From Streptomyces sp. RPA4-2 (GTDB lineage Bacteria; Actinomycetota; Actinomycetes; Streptomycetales; Streptomycetaceae): a stretch of DNA of 64,000 nt. The notes under the pieces are model-generated. The model made no database searches, had not been told where the DNA came from, and saw nothing but the letters and a program-made list of their open reading frames with translations. Location of the stretch: contig NZ_CP050975.2 in assembly GCF_012273515.2 (NCBI RefSeq), positions 6,696,001 through 6,760,000 of the forward strand. The letters run 5' to 3'. Position numbers and translations under genes: made by a program. Below, piece by piece: positions 43,316-51,129 of this stretch (position 1 is the first letter of the stretch; every line of letters starts with the position of its first letter).

Positions 43316-43321
43316 CCGGCG

Positions 43322-44554
43322 GTGGCCACGACTCCGGCGCCGTCGACGGCGCCCCCGAAGCCCACCTGGGACCCCCGGCGGGCGGAGCCTCCGTTCCCCT
43401 GGCTGCGCCCGACCATCCGCATACGGCTCACGCTGCTCTACGGCGGCATGTTCCTGATCGCCGGCATCATGCTGCTGTCGATCATCTACCTGCTCGCCGC
43501 GCAGGCACTGAACGCGGGCAGCCAGCTCCCGTTCAGAATCCTCTCGGGCCAGGTCGGAAGCAGCACGTGCAACTTCCCGTCCGCGCCGTCGCCGAACGAG
43601 CTCAACAACGCGATGAACGTCTGCGTCAACCAGCAGCGTCAGCACGCTCTGGACGACCTGCTCAGCCGCTCCCTGCTCGCGCTGCTCGGCCTCGCCATCA
43701 TCGCCTTCGCCTTCGGCTACGCGATGGCGGGCCGGGTGCTCTCGCCGCTCGGCCGGATCACCCGCACCGCGCGCGCGGTGGCGGGCTCGGACCTGTCCCG
43801 GCGGATCGAGCTGGACGGCCCGGACGACGAGCTGAAGGAGCTGGCGGACACCTTCGACGACATGCTGGAGCGGCTCCAGCGGGCCTTCACCGCCCAGCAG
43901 CGGTTCGTCGGCAACGCCTCGCACGAGCTGCGCACGCCGCTCGCGATCAACCGCACGCTCCTCGAGGTCCATCTCTCCGACCCCGGCGCGCCGGTCGAAC
44001 TGCAGCAGCTCGGCAAGACACTGCTCGCCACGAACGAGCGCAGTGAGCAGCTCGTCGAGGGCCTGCTGCTGCTCGCCCGCAGCGACAACCAGATCGTGGA
44101 GCGCAAGCCCGTCGACCTCGCCGAGGTCGCCTCGCAGGCCGTGGACCAGGTGCACGGCGAGGCCGAGGCCAAGGGTGTGCGGATCGGCGGAGAGCGCGCC
44201 GCGGCGGTCGTCCAGGGCAACGGCGTCCTGCTGGAGCGGATCGCGCTGAACCTCGTCCAGAACGCCGTGCGGTACAACGTGCCGGAGGACGGCTGGGTCG
44301 AGGTCACGACCCTGGTCCAGCACGGTCACGCGGTCCTGCTGGTCTCGAACACGGGACCGGTGGTTCCCGCGTACGAGATCGACAATCTTTTCGAGCCTTT
44401 CCGGCGCCTGCGCACGGAACGCACGGGCAGTGACAAGGGTGTGGGCCTCGGCCTGTCGATCGCCCGGTCGGTGGCCCGCGCCCACGGGGGCCATATCGCC
44501 GCGGAGCCGCGTGAGGGAGGTGGTCTCGTGATGCGAGTCACCCTTCCGATCTGA
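43322..44554 (+). CDS. cutS: Sensor histidine kinase CutS
   Basis: A 410-residue sensor kinase. Helix 1 covers about 37-60 and helix 2 about 115-137, with a short extracytoplasmic loop of about 50 residues between them holding two cysteines, Cys83 and Cys101. A HAMP domain follows (AGRVLSPLGRITRTARAV). The phospho-acceptor His is in NASHELRTPLA. The ATPase domain has NLVQNAVRYN, a shortened G1 box (SNTGPVVP) and GVGLGLSIA. GTG 43322 starts six bases after cutR. The cysteine pair suggests that disulfide formation outside the cell is the signal. Confidence 0.93.
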   Translation: MATTPAPSTAPPKPTWDPRRAEPPFPWLRPTIRIRLTLLYGGMFLIAGIMLLSIIYLLAAQALNAGSQLPFRILSGQVGSSTCNFPSAPSPNELNNAMNVCVNQQRQHALDDLLSRSLLALLGLAIIAFAFGYAMAGRVLSPLGRITRTARAVAGSDLSRRIELDGPDDELKELADTFDDMLERLQRAFTAQQRFVGNASHELRTPLAINRTLLEVHLSDPGAPVELQQLGKTLLATNERSEQLVEGLLLLARSDNQIVERKPVDLAEVASQAVDQVHGEAEAKGVRIGGERAAAVVQGNGVLLERIALNLVQNAVRYNVPEDGWVEVTTLVQHGHAVLLVSNTGPVVPAYEIDNLFEPFRRLRTERTGSDKGVGLGLSIARSVARAHGGHIAAEPREGGGLVMRVTLPI

Positions 44555-44947
44555 GAGCATGACCCCCACACACGAGGATGTTCGCTTTGCGCGGAATTTT
44601 CTGGTCACCCCTCGGGGAGGCCCGTGTGTGATCGATCACAAGGGCGATATTCCGGCCATCTACTCTCCGTGGTCGCGCAAGCTGCCGGAAAGCCGGGAAA
44701 ATCCGGGTTTTCGGGGGTCTTGATCACGGGAAGTACACGGTGGGACGCCTTTGAAGTGCGACCTTCAGACCGTGTACGGTCCGCATCGCCATCCAAGCCG
44801 ATCACCTTTCAGGAGTCCGGTTGGGTGTCGATTGAGTAACAGACCTTGATGTGAGGCAAAATCTCCGCCTCAGGTCGGGCACAAGTCCGGCCTCTCACGC
44901 GTTACGTGCGCTGGAGACACCGCAGACACCCAGAGGGGGAGAGCGAC
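44555..44947. promoter_or_regulatory. Regulatory region between cutS and DUF4193 gene
   Basis: A 393-bp gap with a perfect 14-bp palindrome TGTGATCGATCACA at 44627-44640, a promoter at 44751-44780, and a 5' leader hairpin (TGAGGC at about 44851, GCCTCA at about 44867). No gene supported. The leader from the predicted start to ATG 44948 is about 160 bases, long for such a small gene. Confidence 0.6.
44751..44780 (+). promoter_or_regulatory. Predicted housekeeping promoter of DUF4193 gene
   Basis: TTGAAG at 44751-44756 and TACGGT at 44775-44780 are 18 bases apart, a good match to the Streptomyces HrdB-type promoter. Confidence 0.6.
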
Positions 44948-45244
44948 ATGGCAACGGATTACGACACCCCACGCAAGACCGACGACGACGTCGACTCGGA
45001 CAGCCTTGAAGAACTGAAGGCTCGCCGGAACGACAAGTCCACGTCGTCTGTCGACGTAGACGAGTTCGAGGCCGCAGAAGGCCTGGAACTGCCCGGGGCC
45101 GACCTCTCGAACGAGGAGCTGGCCGTCCGGGTACTGCCCAAGCAGCAGGACGAGTTCACTTGCATGAGCTGCTTCCTGGTGCACCACCGCAGCCAGCTGG
45201 CCCGCGAGAAGAACGGTCAGCCGATCTGCCGCGACTGCGACTGA
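44948..45244 (+). CDS. DUF4193 protein with C-terminal zinc ribbon
   Basis: A 98-residue conserved actinobacterial protein. The first 60 residues are acidic and probably disordered (TDDDVDSDSLEELKARRNDK). The end carries two CxxC pairs, in FTCMSCFLVHH and ICRDCD, which should bind one zinc. A GGGGGAGAG ribosome site precedes ATG 44948. Function is unknown, but its constant place beside dut, DUF3093 and suhB in Streptomyces and Mycobacterium (Rv2699c) argues for a core role, perhaps in transcription or nucleic-acid binding (inference). Confidence 0.88.
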   Translation: MATDYDTPRKTDDDVDSDSLEELKARRNDKSTSSVDVDEFEAAEGLELPGADLSNEELAVRVLPKQQDEFTCMSCFLVHHRSQLAREKNGQPICRDCD

Positions 45245-45257
45245 GGCAGGGTCGGCC

Positions 45258-46229
45258 GTGACTGGCTCGACCCCTCCTTGGAAGCGCCGCTTCCCCCACA
45301 GGGACGCGGACGAAGGGCCGTCACAGGGCCCTGAAGGCGTGCGTGACGACGAGCGGGGCTCTTCCCGACCAGGATCAGCCTCGCTCGACCCGGCGCCCGC
45401 CACAGCGCCGACAGGCGCCTCCACGCGGGCCGGTGACCCAACGCCGGCCGGCACCCCCGCACCGGGTGAGGACCAGGTGCACACGGACGCCCCCGCGCCC
45501 GCCGCAGGCGGCCGTGCGGCGGCCGTTCGGGACGGGGTCAGGAAGGGCGTCCGCAAGAGCGGCAGCAAGGCCAGGGCGGGCCTGGCCTACCTCGCCGACC
45601 GGATCATCGACATCGCGCCCCGGGTTCCGGTCCGGGACCTCGCGACCCTCCGCGGACAGTTCCCCGGCCTCGACGCCGAGCAGCTCGCGGACAAACTCGT
45701 CGCGGGCGCGGCCAACGCGACGTCCACGGTGGGCGCCGGAATCGGCGCGGCCGCCATGCTGCCGGTACCGCCCGCGATGCCCACGGAACTCGCCGCCGAG
45801 ATCACCGGGGTCGCCGCGATCGAGCTCAAGCTGATCGCCGAACTCCACGAGGTCTACGGCCTGCGACCGCCGGGCACCCTTCCCCAGCGGAGCACCGCCT
45901 ACCTGAACTCGTGGTCCTCCGAGCGCGGGATCGACGTGAGCAAGCCGTCGACCCTCAACGCGGCGCTGGGCGGCCAGATGAAGCGGGAGCTGCGCCAGCA
46001 GATCATGAAACGCACGGTCCGCGACCTGCCGAACCTGATGCCGTTCATGGTGGGCGCCGCGGTCGGGGCGGTCATGAACCGCCGGGACACCAAACGTCTC
46101 GCGGCACGCATCCGCAAGGACCTCCGCAGAAACCAGGTGCCCTGGGCCGAGCTGCCCGAACTGCCGCCCCTGGAGAAACCGGCGGATCCGCTGCGGATGG
46201 GGGAGATCCCCAAGGAACTGGGGCCCTGA
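45258..46229 (+). CDS. Conserved hypothetical protein, EcsC-like
   Basis: A 323-residue protein. The first 95 residues are low complexity (Pro/Ala/Thr/Asp-rich). From about 100 on come amphipathic and hydrophobic helices: RVPVRDLATLRGQFPGLDAE, GAGIGAAAMLPVPPAMPTEL, ELKLIAELHEVYGLR and LMPFMVGAAVGAVMNRRDTK. These resemble the EcsC family, whose role is undefined. GTG 45258 lies 13 bases after the DUF4193 stop with AGGGTCGG upstream, so it is in that operon. No catalytic motif seen. Confidence 0.68.
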   Translation: MTGSTPPWKRRFPHRDADEGPSQGPEGVRDDERGSSRPGSASLDPAPATAPTGASTRAGDPTPAGTPAPGEDQVHTDAPAPAAGGRAAAVRDGVRKGVRKSGSKARAGLAYLADRIIDIAPRVPVRDLATLRGQFPGLDAEQLADKLVAGAANATSTVGAGIGAAAMLPVPPAMPTELAAEITGVAAIELKLIAELHEVYGLRPPGTLPQRSTAYLNSWSSERGIDVSKPSTLNAALGGQMKRELRQQIMKRTVRDLPNLMPFMVGAAVGAVMNRRDTKRLAARIRKDLRRNQVPWAELPELPPLEKPADPLRMGEIPKELGP

Positions 46230-46238
46230 GCGACCCTC

Positions 46239-46263
46239 GGCGTCACCAGCCCGTGGTGACGCC
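46239..46263. terminator. Hairpin terminator
   Basis: GGCGTCACC at 46239-46247 pairs with GGTGACGCC at 46255-46263 around a 7-base loop, between the EcsC-like gene (+) and DUF3093 gene (-). Confidence 0.75.
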
Positions 46264-46361
46264 GTCCCGCGCCCTCATACCCGGGCGCGGGGTGGACCGA
46301 CTTCATCCGTGCTTTATCCGTGCTTTACCCGGGCCTTACCCGGGCTTGTCCGGGCGCGCGG

Positions 46362-46823
46362 CTAGGCCGACGCCCGCGCCGACTCCAGGGCCGTCCTCAG
46401 GCGCTCCGGCTCCCGCGTCGACAGGTACAGGTACGGGGTCGGGTCGGCCGGGTCCGTGACCTGCACGCGCAGGGCCGTGGGGATGTAGGACCGCAGAAGC
46501 ATGAAGGCGCGGGTGTCCGCCTTGTGCGTACGCCAGGCGCGCGCCTCCTCCTGGTCCAGGATCTCGGCGTCGCCCAGGGCGGCGACCGGGATCCGGGCCT
46601 CGCCCGCGATCAGCGAGTCGCCGACGACACGGATGCGGACCGAACCGTACGAGCTGGCCACGACGGCGGAGACCGCGGTGCCGCCGACCAGCCCGCCCAG
46701 CAGGGGCAGCGTCCCGAAGGGGAGGAAGACCAGGGCCAGCGCGACCCCGACCAGGAAGCAGACCGCCCACCAGCTGCGGGGTGCGGTGAGGCGTTCTTCG
46801 TACGGGGAGGCGGAGAGCTGCAT
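46362..46823 (-). CDS. DUF3093 membrane protein
   Basis: A 153-residue protein with two adjacent membrane helices at about 18-60 (WWAVCFLVGVALALVFLPFG; GLVGGTAVSAVVASSYG) followed by a beta-rich cytoplasmic domain (RIRVVGDSLIAGEARIPVAA; YLYLSTREPERLRTAL). It starts YEERLTAPRSWW, the usual DUF3093 opening. Function is unknown. It is divergent from the thioesterase and dut genes and corresponds to Rv2698 in the conserved actinobacterial block. Confidence 0.85.
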   Translation of the reverse strand: MQLSASPYEERLTAPRSWWAVCFLVGVALALVFLPFGTLPLLGGLVGGTAVSAVVASSYGSVRIRVVGDSLIAGEARIPVAALGDAEILDQEEARAWRTHKADTRAFMLLRSYIPTALRVQVTDPADPTPYLYLSTREPERLRTALESARASA

Positions 46824-46881
46824 GGAGCCAAGCTTGGCACGGTGCGTGCACCCCGCCGACGCGCGGGTAAGGTCTGCGCCT

Positions 46882-47466
46882 GTGAGTGGTACTTCCGCAG
46901 CTCTGAAGCCTCCCCCCGACGCCGTCGTGCCGGTGCGGCACCCCGACGCGCCCGCCCCCGGCGAGCTCCTCGGCGCGCACTACGAACAGTGTTTCGGATG
47001 CGGCGGTCAGCAGCCGCACGGACTGCATCTGGCGGCCCGTGCCGGTGAGGGCGTCAGGATCACGGCGGAGTTCACCGTACGGGCCGCCCACCAGGGTGCT
47101 CCCGGGCTCGCGCACGGCGGCGTGCTGGCCACGGCGCTCGACGAGACGCTCGGCTCGCTCAACTGGCTGCTGCGCGTCATCGCCGTCACCGGCCGTCTGG
47201 AGACCGACTTCGTGCGGCCGGTCCCCGTGGGCACCGTGCTGTACCTGGAGGCCGAGGTCACCGCCGTGGCCGGCCGCAAGATCTACTCGACCGCCACCGG
47301 CCGGATCGGTGGGCCCGAGGGGCCCCTGGCCGTCCGTGCGGACGCCCTCTTCATCGAGGTCAAGGTCGACCACTTCATCGACAACGGCCGCCCGGAGGAG
47401 ATCCGGGCCGCCATGAACGACCCGGACCGGAACCGCCGTGTCCGTGCCTTCGAGGTGAACCCGTGA
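46882..47466 (+). CDS. PaaI-type hotdog thioesterase
   Basis: A 194-residue hotdog-fold protein. The core shows HYEQCFGCGGQQPHGLHLAA, AHGGVLATALDETLGSLNW (the catalytic region of PaaI thioesterases) and RLETDFVRPVPVGTVLYLEA. It probably hydrolyses an acyl-CoA. GTG 46882 has AAGG nine bases upstream. It overlaps dut by four bases (GTGA). A CFGCG motif near residue 37 is common to this subgroup. Confidence 0.85.
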   Translation: MSGTSAALKPPPDAVVPVRHPDAPAPGELLGAHYEQCFGCGGQQPHGLHLAARAGEGVRITAEFTVRAAHQGAPGLAHGGVLATALDETLGSLNWLLRVIAVTGRLETDFVRPVPVGTVLYLEAEVTAVAGRKIYSTATGRIGGPEGPLAVRADALFIEVKVDHFIDNGRPEEIRAAMNDPDRNRRVRAFEVNP

Positions 47467-47978
47467 CCCGTCATCCCGTGGACGTGCTGATCCGGCGCGT
47501 AGATCCGGACGTTCCGCTTCCCGAATACGCGCATCCCGGTGACGCCGGTGCCGATCTGCGCACCACCGAGGAGCGTGAGCTGAAGCCGGGTGAACGTGCC
47601 GTTCTGCCCACCGGAGTGTCCATCGCGCTGCCGGAGGGGTACGCGGCCTTCGTGCACCCGCGTTCCGGGCTCGCCGCCCGCTGCGGTGTCGCCCTCGTGA
47701 ATGCCCCGGGGACGGTTGATGCCGGGTACCGTGGGGAGATCAAGGTGATCGTGGTGAATCTCGACCCGTACGAGTCCGTGCGGTTCGAGCGCTTCGACCG
47801 GATTGCCCAACTGGTCGTCCAGCAGGTCGAGAAGGTCCGCTTCCATGAGGTGGCGGAGCTTCCCGACTCGGCGCGGGCCGCAGGGGGCCTCGGGTCCACC
47901 GGCGGTCATGCCGCCGTGGGCGGCACCACGGGTGGGAATCGATACGCTTCGGTCGTATCCGACCGGGAAGGACAGTGA
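47463..47978 (+). CDS. dut: dUTP diphosphatase
   Basis: A 171-residue trimeric dUTPase that removes dUTP and makes dUMP for thymidylate. All five motifs are present: DAGADL, PRSGLAARCG, NAPGTVDAGYRGEI, RIAQLVVQ, and the C-terminal P-loop-like RAAGGLGSTGGH. The tail after motif 5 is about 25 residues longer than the minimal enzyme. GTG 47463 overlaps the thioesterase stop, and the DUF3710 gene starts two bases after its stop. Confidence 0.96.
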   Translation: MTRHPVDVLIRRVDPDVPLPEYAHPGDAGADLRTTEERELKPGERAVLPTGVSIALPEGYAAFVHPRSGLAARCGVALVNAPGTVDAGYRGEIKVIVVNLDPYESVRFERFDRIAQLVVQQVEKVRFHEVAELPDSARAAGGLGSTGGHAAVGGTTGGNRYASVVSDREGQ

Positions 47979-47979
47979 C

Positions 47980-48741
47980 GTGTTCGGACGTCGCAAGAAG
48001 GGCAGTGCCGCCGAGGACGCGGCGGGCGAGGCCGAGCAGGTCGTCGACGGAGTCGACACTGAGACGGACGGGGCGGAGCGGGAGCGCGTGAGGCTCGAGC
48101 CGGAGCCGCGACCCGACGGACCCTGGGACGACTCGGAGGTGCGGGACCCCGCCGAGGGCCGGGTGGACCTGGGTGGTCTTTTCATCCCCGGAGTCGACGG
48201 CATGGAGCTGCGGGTCGAGGTCGCGGGCGACGCGATCGTCGCGGCCACCGTCGTCCTCAAGGACAGCGCCGTGCAGCTGCAGGCCTTCGCCGCTCCCAAG
48301 CGCGAGGGCATCTGGGGCGAGGTGCGGGAGGAGATCGCCTCCGGCATCACTCAGCAGGGCGGTGTCATCGACGAGGTCGAGGGCCCGCTGGGCTGGGAGC
48401 TGCGGGCGCAGGTGCCGGTGCAGCTGCCGGACGGCACGGGCGGTTTCCAGGTCGTGCGGTTCGTCGGTGTGGACGGCCCCCGCTGGTTCCTGCGCGGAGT
48501 GATCTCCGGGCAGGGCGCGGTGCAGCCGCAGGCCGCGGGACTGCTGGAGCAGATCTTCAGGGACACGGTCGTCGTGCGCGGCGAGGGCCCGATGGCCCCC
48601 CGTGACCCGATCGTCCTGAAGCTGCCGGACGACGCGCAGATGGTGGCCGAGGGTGTCCAGCAGGAGGAGCAGGCCGGTTCCCGCTTCTCCGGCGGCATGG
48701 GTCAGCTGCAGCGCGGACCGGAGATCACCGAGGTCCGCTAG
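47980..48741 (+). CDS. DUF3710 family protein
   Basis: A 253-residue conserved actinobacterial protein without membrane segments. The first 50 residues are charged and disordered (GRRKKGSAAEDAAGEAEQVV). The rest is a beta-rich domain with GPWDDSEV, AFAAPKREGIWGEVREEIAS and VDGPRWFLRGVISG, the family signature. GTG 47980 has GGAAGGA seven bases upstream. Function is unknown. It follows dut in Streptomyces and mycobacteria (Rv2696c). A strong terminator follows. Confidence 0.88.
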   Translation: MFGRRKKGSAAEDAAGEAEQVVDGVDTETDGAERERVRLEPEPRPDGPWDDSEVRDPAEGRVDLGGLFIPGVDGMELRVEVAGDAIVAATVVLKDSAVQLQAFAAPKREGIWGEVREEIASGITQQGGVIDEVEGPLGWELRAQVPVQLPDGTGGFQVVRFVGVDGPRWFLRGVISGQGAVQPQAAGLLEQIFRDTVVVRGEGPMAPRDPIVLKLPDDAQMVAEGVQQEEQAGSRFSGGMGQLQRGPEITEVR

Positions 48742-48773
48742 CCACCGGCGCACACCGAGAACGTAAACGTACG

Positions 48774-48809
48774 AAAGGGCCGCATCCCCGACAAGGGGTG
48801 CGGCCCTTT
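48774..48809 (+). terminator. Rho-independent terminator after DUF3710 gene
   Basis: Arms 48774-48789 and 48795-48809 (AAAGGGCCGCA..CCCC with GGGG..TGCGGCCCTTT) form a long stem with a 5-base loop and T-rich end. Confidence 0.9.
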
Positions 48810-48921
48810 CTCCGTGGGCGCACGGGGACTCGGGGCGAGGGTGCCCGTGCGTCACGACCGTCCCCTTGCGGCAAGTTCTCATCCATGAACGGCAGTTGAA
48901 CTGCGCGTCCTTCTTCGGCTC

Positions 48922-48950
48922 TTGACGGAAGTCTGGTCCGTACCTATGGT
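48922..48950 (+). promoter_or_regulatory. Predicted promoter of the alginate-lyase-like gene
   Basis: TTGACG at 48922-48927 and TATGGT at 48945-48950, 17 bases apart, form one of the best sigma-70-type promoters in the window. The gene starts at 49016. Confidence 0.7.
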
Positions 48951-49015
48951 CACCGGCCAGCGCGCGTGTTCAGAAACCAGTGTGTCGTTCACATACGAGA
49001 ACGGATATCCCCCAC

Positions 49016-50230
49016 ATGCTTGACGCCCCCGCACGTCATCGCCGTCGGCCACGCACCGCCCTCCTCGCCGTCGCCGCGACGGCCGCCCTGGTCTCCGGCC
49101 TCCTCACCTGGCCCGCCGCCCACCGCGCCGACGCCGCCCCCGCCGCCTTCGCGCACCCCGGAGTCACCGTCTCCAAGGCGCAACTGGACTTCACCCGCAC
49201 CCAGGTCAACGCGGGAGCCCAGCCCTGGAAAGGCGCGTACGACCAGATGATGGCGAGCAAGTACGCCTCGCTGACCCGCACCGCCAAGCCCCGCGCGACC
49301 GTGGAGTGCGGCTCGTACTCCAACCCCAACTACGGCTGCACCGACGAGCGCGAGGACGCGATCGCCGCGTACACCGACGCCCTCGCCTGGTACATCACCC
49401 GCGACGACCGGTACGCGAAGAAGTCCATCGAGCTCATGGACGCCTGGTCGGGCGTCATCAAGGAACACACCAACAGCAACGCGCCCCTGCAGACCGGCTG
49501 GGCGGGCTCCTCCTGGCCCAAGGCCGCCGAGATCATCAAGTACACCTACACCGGCACCTGGGCCAACTCCGGGCGTTTCTCGACCATGCTGCGCAACGTC
49601 TATCTGCCCGAGGTGATCAACGGCTCCAACTCCAACGGGAACTGGGAGCTGTCGATGATGGAGGCCGCCGTCGGCATCTCCGTCTTCCTGGAGGACAAGA
49701 CCTCGTACGACAAGGCCATGGCGAAGTTCCGGACCCGGACGGCCGCGTACGTCTACCTCGCCTCCGACGGCGACCTGCCCAAGACCGTGCCGAGCCAGAA
49801 CCTCGACACCAAGGCGAAGATCGTCAGCTACTGGCAGGGGCAGTCCACCTTCGTCACCGGACTCACCCAGGAGACCTGCCGCGACTTCACCCACACCGGA
49901 TACGGCATCTCGGCCATCTCGCACATCGCCGAGACCAGCCGCATCCAGGGCGCGGACCTCTACGGCACCGACGTCGGCGAGCGGCTGCGCCAGGCGCTCG
50001 GCTTCCAGTCGAAGTACCAGCTGGGCGAGGCGGTGCCGAGCTCACTGTGCGGAGGCTCCCTCACCCTCGGGCTCGGGCCGGTCACCGAGGTCGGCTACAA
50101 CGCCCTGCACAACCGGCTGGGCATCGCGATGACCAACACCCAGAGGCTGACCGAACAGAACCGGCCGTCCGGCAGCAACAACCTGTTCGTCGCCTGGGAG
50201 ACTCTGACCCACGGGGACAACCCCAGCTGA
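49016..50230 (+). CDS. Secreted alginate-lyase-family polysaccharide lyase
   Basis: A 404-residue exported protein. The signal peptide has an Arg-rich n-region (RHRRRPRT), which could be Tat-type, a hydrophobic core and cleavage near ADAAP. The mature protein is all-helical, with ALAWYITRDDRYAKKSIELM, AEIIKYTYTGTW, SNGNWELSMMEAAVGISVFL and TQETCRDFTHTGYGISAISH, as in the alginate lyase (PL5-like) family. His and Tyr of the last motif are probable catalytic residues. It would degrade uronate polymers outside the cell; the real substrate is not known. The gene has its own promoter and no homologue in the mycobacterial block, so it is an insertion there. The start could be GTG 48980. Confidence 0.85.
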   Translation: MLDAPARHRRRPRTALLAVAATAALVSGLLTWPAAHRADAAPAAFAHPGVTVSKAQLDFTRTQVNAGAQPWKGAYDQMMASKYASLTRTAKPRATVECGSYSNPNYGCTDEREDAIAAYTDALAWYITRDDRYAKKSIELMDAWSGVIKEHTNSNAPLQTGWAGSSWPKAAEIIKYTYTGTWANSGRFSTMLRNVYLPEVINGSNSNGNWELSMMEAAVGISVFLEDKTSYDKAMAKFRTRTAAYVYLASDGDLPKTVPSQNLDTKAKIVSYWQGQSTFVTGLTQETCRDFTHTGYGISAISHIAETSRIQGADLYGTDVGERLRQALGFQSKYQLGEAVPSSLCGGSLTLGLGPVTEVGYNALHNRLGIAMTNTQRLTEQNRPSGSNNLFVAWETLTHGDNPS

Positions 50231-50312
50231 CCCGCCGCCCCGTCCGGGCACCGGTGCGACACCGTGTGCCCGGACGTCCCGCCGGGAGGCATCCGGCCGG
50301 CACGGGAGAGGC

Positions 50313-51005
50313 ATGAGCCAGGTCGCCACGGACACCGCGGTACGCGTCGAGAACGTGCACCACGCGTACGGCAGCGGTGCCGCCGCCGTGCACGCGCTGC
50401 GCGGTGTCTCCCTCGAGGTGCCGCGCGGCGAGTTCGTCGTCCTGCGTGCCCGCCCCGGGGCGGGCAGAAGCACGCTCCTCAACCTCGTCGGCGGCCTCGA
50501 CGAGCCGGACGCCGGGCGGATCACCGTCGACGGGCTGGAGCCGGGCGCCCTGGACGAGGACGCGCTGCTGGAACTGCGCCGGGACCGGATCGGCTTCCTC
50601 CTCCCGTCCGCCGGACTCGTCCCCGTCCTCACCGTCGCCGAGAACGTCGCTCTGCCGCTGCGGCTGACCGGGGCCCCGGCGCACGAACACGGCGACCGCG
50701 TCGAGCGGCTGCTCTCCCTCGTCGGCCTGGCCCGCCACGCGGCGTGCCGGCCCGGGGAACTGTCCGCCGGACAGCGCCGCCGCGTGGCCGTCGCGCGCGC
50801 CCTCGTCCACCGCCCCGCGCTCCTGCTCGCCGACGAACCGACCAGCGGGCTCGACGCCGAAACCGGCCTCGCCCTCCTGGAACTGCTGCACGCCGTCGTC
50901 CGCCACGAACACGCGACAGCCCTGGTCGCCGCACGTGACGCCGCCCCGGCGGCCCCGGCCGACCGGGTGCTGGAGCTGACCGACGGAAAACTCACCGCGC
51001 GCTGA
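50313..51005 (+). CDS. ABC transporter ATP-binding protein with degenerate catalytic motifs
   Basis: A 230-residue LolD/MacB-like ABC ATPase domain, but with several altered residues. Walker A reads RPGAGRST, with Arg for the invariant Lys. The signature is LSAGQRRRVAVARAL. Walker B LLLADEPTSGLD is intact. The H-loop reads ALVAARDAA, with no His. The Q-loop position is FLLPSAGLVP, with no Gln. No permease lies beside it. It follows the lyase gene by 82 bp and precedes kdpD. It may bind but hardly hydrolyse ATP, acting as a regulatory subunit, or be decaying. The start ATG 50313 has GGGAGAGG upstream. Confidence 0.85.
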   Translation: MSQVATDTAVRVENVHHAYGSGAAAVHALRGVSLEVPRGEFVVLRARPGAGRSTLLNLVGGLDEPDAGRITVDGLEPGALDEDALLELRRDRIGFLLPSAGLVPVLTVAENVALPLRLTGAPAHEHGDRVERLLSLVGLARHAACRPGELSAGQRRRVAVARALVHRPALLLADEPTSGLDAETGLALLELLHAVVRHEHATALVAARDAAPAAPADRVLELTDGKLTAR

Positions 51006-51129
51006 CCCGACCTGCGCATCAGGGTTGCGTCAAAGACGGTCACCCGTCGACCGAGCGCCCCATTTGTCGTAATTATGGGCCGTAAGGTCGACGCAGCGTA
51101 CAGAGCATTGACAGGAAGACAATGGGGCC

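Noticed and set aside
42548..44608. 686-codon frame on the - strand across cutRS
   Set aside because: No domains; both cutR and cutS are unambiguous on +.
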